Of a DNA stretch of 5,604 nucleotides, positions 1-5,200 are shown piece after piece. The notes under the pieces are model-generated. The model saw only the letters and a program-made list of their open reading frames with translations. It was not told the origin of the DNA and did no database searches. Origin of the DNA: Chloroflexota bacterium. Its GTDB lineage: Bacteria > Chloroflexota > Dehalococcoidia > Lucifugimonadales > CATQGZ01. Every line of letters starts with the position of its first letter. Positions within the stretch are counted from its first letter, which is position 1. A program made the position numbers and the translations under genes. The stretch lies in assembly GCA_027624995.1 (NCBI GenBank), contig JAQBTI010000165.1:1-5604 (forward strand), in the 5' to 3' direction.

Positions 1-254
1 TCGGCGACACCAACGGCCCTCTTGACCATACCCTCCGACAAGTCGACCCCCCGAATGTTCGGGTATCCGAGACGGTATAGCGCAATCGTGCTGCGCCCGG
101 CACCACAGCCGATGTCGAGAATCTGGTCGTCGACCGCAAAGTACGTGGATACCAGCATGCGTTCGGAGTCCCAGAGGCCAACCTGGTCGACGGCGTCAAC
201 GTAGTCGATTAGGTGAGCCGGGTCCTCCCAGGACTCCCGAACGAACTCTTCCAC
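1..254 (-). CDS. Class I SAM-dependent methyltransferase, N-terminal part (cut by left edge)
   Basis: Seen: the minus-strand frame reads VEEFVRESWEDPAHL..., then ILDIGCGAGRST, the glycine-rich SAM-binding motif I, and about 20 residues later GVDLSEGMV, where the acidic residue ending strand 2 would bind the SAM ribose. Known: this is the start of the Rossmann-fold methyltransferase domain. The substrate cannot be told, because the substrate-binding and catalytic C-terminal half lies outside the window. About 84 codons are present. The start is uncertain. GTG at 254 is chosen because family similarity seems to begin near here and a terminator-like hairpin lies just upstream. The frame stays open upstream through the hairpin to ATG codons at 467 and 485, but that extension has lower third-position GC and no family resemblance. 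An ATG at 273 with a G-rich tract before it is out of frame by one base. Identity is firm; the start is not. Confidence 0.85.
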   Translation of the reverse strand, partial: MEEFVRESWEDPAHLIDYVDAVDQVGLWDSERMLVSTYFAVDDQILDIGCGAGRSTIALYRLGYPNIRGVDLSEGMVKRAVGVA

Positions 255-294
255 GTCCCAATCTCTATTCCATACCGATCGACCCCCAAAATAA

Positions 295-320
295 AAGAGC
301 CTCCCGTCGGGGAGGCTCTT
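295..320 (-). terminator. Intrinsic terminator-type hairpin with U-tract, in the methyltransferase leader
   Basis: Seen: 310-320 (GGGAGGCTCTT) is the exact reverse complement of 295-305, giving an 11-bp GC-rich stem with a 4-nt loop (306-309). Read on the minus strand, the stem runs into TTTTATTTT (296 down to 288), a classic Rho-independent terminator layout. On the plus strand the tail is not T-rich, so the signal is directional. No minus-strand gene upstream needs terminating. The hairpin sits about 40 nt before the likely methyltransferase start, so attenuation of that gene is the favoured reading. Confidence 0.75.
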
Positions 321-361
321 GAGACTATCTAAAATGGGCTGGGTGCTCAGGTCCTCCCCGA
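307..361 (-). promoter_or_regulatory. Candidate antiterminator pairing in the methyltransferase leader
   Basis: Seen: on the minus strand TCGGGGAGG (361 to 353) is perfectly complementary to CCTCCCCGA (315 to 307). The second segment is made of the 5' arm and the loop of the terminator hairpin at 295-320. The 9-bp pairing and the 11-bp terminator stem are mutually exclusive. Inferred: the leader could switch between an antiterminated and a terminated fold, as in riboswitches or other attenuators. No known ligand-binding class or T-box core (GGAACCGCG-like) was recognised. Confidence 0.4.
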
Positions 362-467
362 AGGTGCGTTGCCAAGGCCGGAGGCCATGACGGTTACCGC
401 AATATTGATCATCGGAAGGCTTCGCGACTGCATCGAATTGCGTCTTTCTTCGGGAAATTGGCTGCAT

Positions 468-498
468 GTTATCAAACACGGCCATCCAAGTCGATCAA
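468..498 (-). promoter_or_regulatory. Weak promoter candidate for the methyltransferase leader
   Basis: On the minus strand TTGATC (498 to 493) and GATAAC (473 to 468) resemble -35 and -10 boxes, but the 19-bp spacing is long and each matches the consensus at only about four positions. Transcription from here would start near 460 and give a leader of roughly 200 nt before the GTG at 254, including the hairpin. Low confidence. Confidence 0.2.
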
Positions 499-549
499 GG
501 CGCGCGACCTCCTAGAGTCTTTCGATCGTTTGAGAAAAGCTCCCAGCCC

Positions 550-578
550 TTGAAGAACCAGAACGGTTGTGCTATTCT
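550..578 (+). promoter_or_regulatory. Orphan sigma70-type promoter
   Basis: TTGAAG at 550-555 and TATTCT at 573-578 are separated by 17 bp, the optimal spacing. Each hexamer matches the consensus at four positions. The predicted start is near 585, immediately before the hairpin at 588-610. No clear gene follows for almost 500 bp, so it could drive a small RNA or a long leader of the downstream oxidoreductase, or it could be a chance match. Confidence 0.35.
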
Positions 579-587
579 GAATCCATG

Positions 588-639
588 GGACGGACCCAGA
601 TGGGCCGTCCTGTTTCTTCCGGCGCGTACCGCCTGCCGG
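588..639 (+). other. Two consecutive hairpins downstream of the orphan promoter
   Basis: Hairpin 1: GGACGG (588-593) pairs with CCGTCC (605-610), continued after a bulged A by CCC (595-597) with GGG (602-604) around an AGAT loop. It is followed by the T-rich TGTTTCTT (611-618). Hairpin 2: CCGGC (619-623) pairs with GCCGG (635-639). The first could be a short terminator or the 5' fold of a small RNA. Neither matches an RNA family I recognise. Confidence 0.3.
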
Positions 640-738
640 TCCAGCGCCTTAGCTGAATGAGACAAGACGAGGGAGCATGAGACACTTTGGCAGGAATTCC
701 CCCGGTGCCTCGCCTACCAATGAGGTCCGCCCCCGTCA

Positions 739-756
739 TTCCCGCGCAGGCGGGAA
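739..756. repeat. TTCCCGC/GCGGGAA palindromic repeat element
   Basis: Perfect 7-bp arms, TTCCCGC (739-745) and GCGGGAA (750-756), flank GCAG. With the preceding GTCA it is the common interspersed element that reads GTCATTCCCGCG...CGGGAACC, which appears in false translations as 'VIPAQAG' or 'RHSRAGGN'. It resembles the neisserial dRS3 repeat in form (ATTCCC-N-GGGAA). Copy number in this genome cannot be judged from the window. Confidence 0.65.
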
Positions 757-776
757 CCGGCGACCCTCCGCGTCTG

Positions 777-842
777 CCCCATTCTTGCTCCGTCGAGGCC
801 CGATTCGAACAAGCAACCCAAGCCGGAACGAACGGAATGGGG
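777..842. repeat. Nested inverted repeat with branched-fold potential
   Basis: CCCCATTC (777-784) is the exact reverse complement of GAATGGGG (835-842). Directly inside, TTGCT (785-789) pairs with AGCAA (812-816), and CCG (823-825) can pair with CGG near 833-835. The outer stem could therefore close a branched structure. It lies 20 bp from the TTCCCGC palindrome, and both may belong to one composite repeat. No RNA or mobile-element family was recognised. Confidence 0.4.
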
Positions 843-897
843 CAAAACGGAACACTGATCCACTACTCCGTCCAAGAGAGACATGCACTCCCCCCAA

Positions 898-917
898 CTG
901 CGGACTTCAGTCCGCAG
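898..917. repeat. CTGCGGAC/GTCCGCAG hairpin
   Basis: Perfect 8-bp arms, CTGCGGAC (898-905) and GTCCGCAG (910-917), flank TTCA. There is no T-tract on either side, so an intrinsic terminator is unlikely. It has the form of a small interspersed palindrome. Confidence 0.5.
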
Positions 918-1006
918 GGTCCAACCCGTCCTCCGGCTATCCATCCCCGGAAGGTCTGGAGCGCCGTGTTAACAATCGAAAGACCCCGCAGAGTCCCGAG
1001 CCTCCC

Positions 1007-1035
1007 TTGAGCAGCATGACGGCCTAGCATATACT
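1007..1035 (+). promoter_or_regulatory. Sigma70-type promoter of the LLM oxidoreductase gene
   Basis: TTGAGC (1007-1012) and TATACT (1030-1035) are 17 bp apart, with the -10 box matching the consensus at five of six positions. Transcription would begin near 1042, giving a 5' leader of about 25 nt that holds little more than the ribosome binding site. No operator-like repeat is seen around it. Confidence 0.6.
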
Positions 1036-1051
1036 GCCAGCGCCGCTGTCC

Positions 1052-1058
1052 AAGGAGG
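1052..1058 (+). promoter_or_regulatory. Ribosome binding site for the LLM oxidoreductase
   Basis: AAGGAGG lies 8 nt before the ATG at 1067, an almost perfect Shine-Dalgarno at good spacing. This fixes the start codon. Confidence 0.85.
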
Positions 1059-1066
1059 GATTCAAC

Positions 1067-2155
1067 ATGGAACTCGGTTACTTCACGATGCCGCTTCACC
1101 CCCCCGGGTCGAATCTCACACAGACCCTCGAGGACGACCTTGAGCAGATAGTAACTTTGGACCGGCTGGGTTACAAGGAAGCCTGGATCGGTGAGCACTT
1201 CACCGCCAAGTGGGAGAACATCCCCGCCCCGGACCTGTTCATCGCTCATGCGCTGGGGCTGACAAAGGACATCGTGCTGGGCACCGGCGTCACATGCATG
1301 CCCAACCACAACCCGTTCATGATCGCCCATCGCATCGCCCAGCTCGACCACATGGCCAAGGGCAGATTCCAATGGGGCGTCGGCTCGGGAGGTTTCTCCG
1401 GTGACTTCGAGGTGTTCGGATTCGATCCGGCTACTGGGGAGCAGCGGGCGATGATGCGGGACGCGCTCGATCTCGTCCTCCAGATCTGGAACGACCCCAA
1501 GCCCGGACTGTACGAGCACAAGTACTGGAGTTTCACCATACCTGAGCCCGTAGACGAGATAGGCCTGGGATTCCACGTCAAGCCCTACCAGCTTCCGCAC
1601 CCGCCCATCGGAGTCGCCGGTGTTTCGGAGCGGTCCGAGACCCTGGACCTGGCCGGCAGGCGCGGCTACATACCCATGAGTATCAATATCGTGCCCACCC
1701 GCGTCGTGAAGACGCACTGGGATGTCGTCGAGCAGGGTGCGGAGTCGGCTGGACGCAAAGCGGACCGATCGATCTGGCGCGTGGCTCGGGACGTCTACAT
1801 CTCCGACACGTCGGCACAGGCGCGCAAAGAGGCCCTGGAAGGAGTCATGAAGCGGGACTTCCAGGACTACTTCCTGCGCAGTCTGCCTATGCTCAAAATG
1901 CTGAGCCTGATGAAGCAGGATCCCGACATGGCCGACTCCGACATTACACCCGAGTACCTAGTGGACAATATATGGGTTGTCGGAAGCCCCGATGAGGTAG
2001 CGGAGAAGCTGAGCGACATGCACGAGGAGGTCGGCGGCTTCGGCGTGCTGCTGGCGATGGGCCACGAGTGGCAGCCTCGGGAACGGTGGCTCAACTCGAT
2101 GACCGTCCTAGCCGAAGAGGTCATTCCTAAGCTGTCCGGCCTGGGGCTAACCTAA
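1067..2155 (+). CDS. LLM-class flavin-dependent oxidoreductase (luciferase-like monooxygenase)
   Basis: Complete 362-residue protein, the usual length of the family. Seen: the N-terminus MELGYFTMPLHPPGS, AWIGEHFTAKWE (39-50), PHN/HNPF near 79-84, AHRIAQLDHMAKGRFQWGVGSGG (87-109) and DFEVFGFD (113-120), followed by an amphipathic helix around 129-142. These are the conserved beta-alpha segments of the luciferase-like TIM barrel, closest in feel to the limonene 1,2-monooxygenase/alkanal monooxygenase-like subgroup. Known: such soluble cytoplasmic enzymes use reduced FMN (or F420 in sister families) and O2 to oxygenate organic substrates. The substrate here is not deducible. Start supported by the Shine-Dalgarno at 1052-1058 and promoter at 1007-1035. 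It has its own transcription unit, with no partner flavin reductase in the window. SAR202 genomes are known for many paralogues of this superfamily, so it may be one of several. Confidence 0.93.
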   Translation: MELGYFTMPLHPPGSNLTQTLEDDLEQIVTLDRLGYKEAWIGEHFTAKWENIPAPDLFIAHALGLTKDIVLGTGVTCMPNHNPFMIAHRIAQLDHMAKGRFQWGVGSGGFSGDFEVFGFDPATGEQRAMMRDALDLVLQIWNDPKPGLYEHKYWSFTIPEPVDEIGLGFHVKPYQLPHPPIGVAGVSERSETLDLAGRRGYIPMSINIVPTRVVKTHWDVVEQGAESAGRKADRSIWRVARDVYISDTSAQARKEALEGVMKRDFQDYFLRSLPMLKMLSLMKQDPDMADSDITPEYLVDNIWVVGSPDEVAEKLSDMHEEVGGFGVLLAMGHEWQPRERWLNSMTVLAEEVIPKLSGLGLT

Positions 2156-2173
2156 AAGCACGCAATCCCCCTC

Positions 2174-2210
2174 TGGGCGCCAAACGTAGACTAACTAGGC
2201 ATGGCGCCCA
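2174..2210. terminator. 9-bp inverted repeat after the oxidoreductase: possible weak terminator or operator
   Basis: TGGGCGCCA (2174-2182) and TGGCGCCCA (2202-2210) are perfect arms around a 19-nt loop, beginning 19 nt after the stop codon. The sequence after the stem (ATTGCCGC) is not T-rich, so a standard intrinsic terminator is not well supported. The right arm abuts the -35 box at 2212, so the repeat could equally be an operator for the downstream gene. It also covers an alternative in-frame ATG at 2201. Confidence 0.4.
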
Positions 2211-2211
2211 A

Positions 2212-2240
2212 TTGCCGCACCTGGCCCGCGTGGTTAGAAT
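2212..2240 (+). promoter_or_regulatory. Sigma70-type promoter of the glycosyltransferase/YYY gene
   Basis: TTGCCG (2212-2217) and TAGAAT (2235-2240) are 17 bp apart, with the -10 box matching the consensus at five of six positions. The expected transcription start, about 7 nt beyond the -10 box, falls at 2246-2249, on or beside the ATG at 2249. The mRNA would be leaderless or nearly so, which fits the lack of a Shine-Dalgarno there. Confidence 0.5.
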
Positions 2241-2248
2241 TGTCCAGG

Positions 2249-5200
2249 ATGGACCTGTCTCCGAAAGCTTCAGATGTCCCCGGCCGGACTCGGCCTTCTA
2301 TCCCGGCACGACCCCGGGGCCTCTTCGTCGCAGCCGTTCTGGCCGTCCTTGCGGTGGCCCTGGGCTTGCGACTGTACGGCCTGGACTGGGACGAGGGCTA
2401 CCCCTACACGCCACATCCCGACGAGCGCTTCATCCTCTCGAAGGTTGAAGAGCTCTCGCCGCCCGCCCTCGGCGACTTAGGTAGCCTGTTCGACGCGGAG
2501 ACGAGCACCTGGAACCCCAGACGGTTCGCCTACGGCAGCTTCCCTCTATACCTGCTCAAGGGCGTCGAGCTCACCTACGAGCTCTTCGTTGAGGATGACC
2601 TTCGCGATCTTAGGCGGGCCGGACGCATAGTCTCGGCGCTGGCCGACTTCGCTACCGTAGCGCTCGTCCTCCTTCTCGGATCGATGGCCTATGGCCGCAG
2701 GGTAGGTTTGCTGGCCGCGGCGCTCGTCTCGATCGCGGTGATCCACATCCAGTTGAGTCACTTCTTCGCCGTGGACACCCTGCTCACCCTGTTCAGCTTT
2801 GGCGCTCTGCACTTCCTCGTGAGGGTCGCGAAGCAGGGGCGGACAAGAGACTCGGTGACGGCAGGGGCCCTGCTCGGACTGGGGTTCGCCACGAAGGTAA
2901 GCATCGCACCCATACTAGGCGCCTTCGTACTGGCCCACGCCATGTACGTGTTGTCGGCACTCGGTCCGACAGACGTTCCGTTTGATCGGAGGAGGCGCGC
3001 TGCCGCAACGGGCCTGGTCGCCGGCGCGCTGACCGCTCTGGCCGTTGTTGTCATTACGCAGCCCTACATGTTCCTCGACTGGGGCCGGTTCTACGAAGAC
3101 GTGGTCGAACAGTCCGAAATGGTCCGACGCATCCGGGACTACCCGTACACGCGGCAGTACGTCGACACGACTCCATACCTCTACCACGTACGACAGCTCG
3201 CGACTTGGGGGCTGGGGTGGCCGCTGGGTCTGGTTGCCTGGGGAGGCCTGGTGTTCGCATCGTTGAGAGGCATGCGTCCCAACTTCGGCGGCGCGTATAT
3301 CGTTGCCGGCTGGATGGTACCTGTCGCGATACTCGCCTATTCGACCGGCGTAGTCGCGATCTTCGCGGCGTCGGCCATAGCCTTCATGTCACTGGTCGCG
3401 ACACTCCCGGTCCGGTCGACGGAGTCGCGGACCGACGTGCTGTTGCTGTCGTGGGTTGTGCCATACCTCCTAATAATCGGGTCGTTTGAGGTTAAGTTCC
3501 TCCGGTACCTCCTTCCGATCACGCCTTTCCTGGTGCTGTTCGGCGCCCGGATGCTGGTGTCGTTGTGGGACCGGGGCGTCGCCTACCGACCGACCTTGCG
3601 ACCCTGGTTGGCGGCCGGCGGCATGCTGCTGATAGGCACCACGGCGTTCTACGCTCTGGCTTACGTCTCGGTCTACAGTGAGAAGCACCCGGCTGTTAGG
3701 GCCTCCGAGTGGATCAGGGAAAACGTCCCGTCTACCGCGGTTATCTTGAAGGAGCACTGGGAGGAGGGTCTTCCAGAGCTCTACTCCTACAACATACGCG
3801 AGCTGGAGATCTACAACCCGGACCACCCGCAGAAGACGCTGTCTATGGCCAACAAGCTGGCCTCGGCCGACTACCTGGTCTTCTACAGCAACCGTCTCTA
3901 CGGGACCATCCCCCGCCTTCCGGACCGCTACCCGGTCAGTGGGCCGTACTACGACCTGCTTTTCTCGGGAGAGCTTGGCTACGAGCTCGTCAAGTTCGAA
4001 ACGGCGTACCCCAGGCTACTGGGCGTCAGCTTCGTCGACGATACCTTCGACAGGCCCGGCGTATTCGAGCCGGCGCAGCTCGCCGATTTCGCGCAGTCCC
4101 GACTTTCGCTAAACCTGGGTGCGGCCGACGAGAGTTTTTCAGTATATGACCATCCGATGGTGCTCGTACTGCGAAACGTCGCGAACTTCGACGCAGAGAC
4201 CATCAGGCAAACGATGGAGCGGGAGACAGACTACCCAACGGCGGGCTCCAGCGGCGGAGGCGAGATCGGCCTCATGTTGTCGACCGAGGACGCCGACGCC
4301 CAGCGGGAAGGCGGGACCTGGACCGACATTGTCAGACCGAATAGTTGGACGAGCAGGGTCCCAATACTCGCCTGGCTCCTGGCCACTGAGCTCATGGCGC
4401 TGGTCGTTTTGCCTATCTCGATGTACGTCTTCCGGCCCCTTCCCGACCGCGGTTTCCTATTCTCCAAGGGCCTCGGCCTGTTGGCCGTCGGGCTCGTCGT
4501 CTGGCTGCTGGCGAGCCTGCGCTGGATGGAATTCTCCCGCGCATCGATTGTAGTCGGGCTGCTCGTCGTGGGCGGAACGTCCGGCCTGATCGCGGCGCGC
4601 CATCGAGGGGAGTTCGTCGCATTCGTTCGATGCAGGTGGAGACTTCTGCTTATCGGAGAGGTCGTCTTCCTGGCGGCTTACTTCTCATTCGTCATGGTCC
4701 GGATGGCGAACCCGGATCTATGGCATCCGTACCGTGGCGGCGAGAAGCCGATGGACCTCGCCTACCTGAACGCGGTGCTACGTTCCAGCTATATGCCGCC
4801 CTTCGACCCCTGGTTCGGCGGCGGCTTCATCAACTACTACTACTGGGGACAGTTCCTGGTCGCGATGTTGGTCAGGACCACCGGGATCCCAACGGCAGTC
4901 GCATTCAATCTGGCTGTGCCGACCTTCTTCGCTCTGACGGTTGCAGGCGCATTCTCGCTGGTCTACAACCTCGCGGAGGCCACGCGCAGCCGGCTTCGCG
5001 ATCAAGACACCGTTTGTCCTGAGCCCGTCGAAGGACCAGGTCACGGGGACCGCAGACTCCATCCCTCTCCCGTAACGGCCGGGCTCGGCGGGGCGGCGTT
5101 CGTGACCGTATTGGGCAACCTGGATGGCGCGATCCAGGTGGGACACGGGGTATGGCGGTCCGTCGTCCGCGACATGCCTTTCTGGGAGCCGGCCGTCGGA

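Larger units (their letters stand above)
255..1066. other. Long divergent intergenic region, no convincing protein gene
   Basis: About 800 bp separate the divergent methyltransferase and oxidoreductase genes. Several frames are open, notably plus-strand 677-1027 and 687-1010 and minus-strand 714-944. They overlap one another, have compositions rich in R, P, S and G with no domain, and run through palindromic repeats, as expected of non-coding high-GC DNA. What can be supported here: the minus-strand attenuator-like leader (about 270-467), a promoter and hairpins at 550-639, palindromic elements at 739-756, 777-842 and 898-917, and the oxidoreductase promoter at 1007-1035. No tRNA or known structural RNA was recognised. 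Confidence 0.6.

Noticed and set aside
346..382. Faint resemblance to the SRP RNA core on the plus strand (CAGGTCC, GAAGG, CCAAGGC in order)
   Set aside because: The invariant GGAAGGAAGCA core is absent and the flanks do not form the long SRP helix.
255..485. N-terminal extension of the methyltransferase to ATG 467 or 485
   Set aside because: The frame is open, but it passes through a perfect terminator hairpin with a U-tract, has lower GC at third positions than the downstream part, no Shine-Dalgarno at proper spacing, and no resemblance to methyltransferase N-termini. Kept as an alternative only.
677..1027. 116-codon plus-strand frame with a GAGGGAG just before the ATG, and an overlapping 107-codon frame at 687-1010
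   Set aside because: Two overlapping frames are open at once, both run through palindromic repeats (RHSRAGGN and VIPAQAG translations), the SD is too close to the ATG, and the composition is not protein-like.
863..1717. 284-codon open frame on the minus strand, antisense to the oxidoreductase
   Set aside because: It lies opposite a clearly recognisable plus-strand protein. High third-position GC of the real gene removes stops on the other strand, and its translation shows no domain.
3709..4149. 146-codon plus-strand frame overlapping the glycosyltransferase in another phase
   Set aside because: The 2249 frame is open across it and encodes the recognisable soluble domain (EHWEEGLPELYSY, ADYLVFYSNRLYG); no frameshift is needed.
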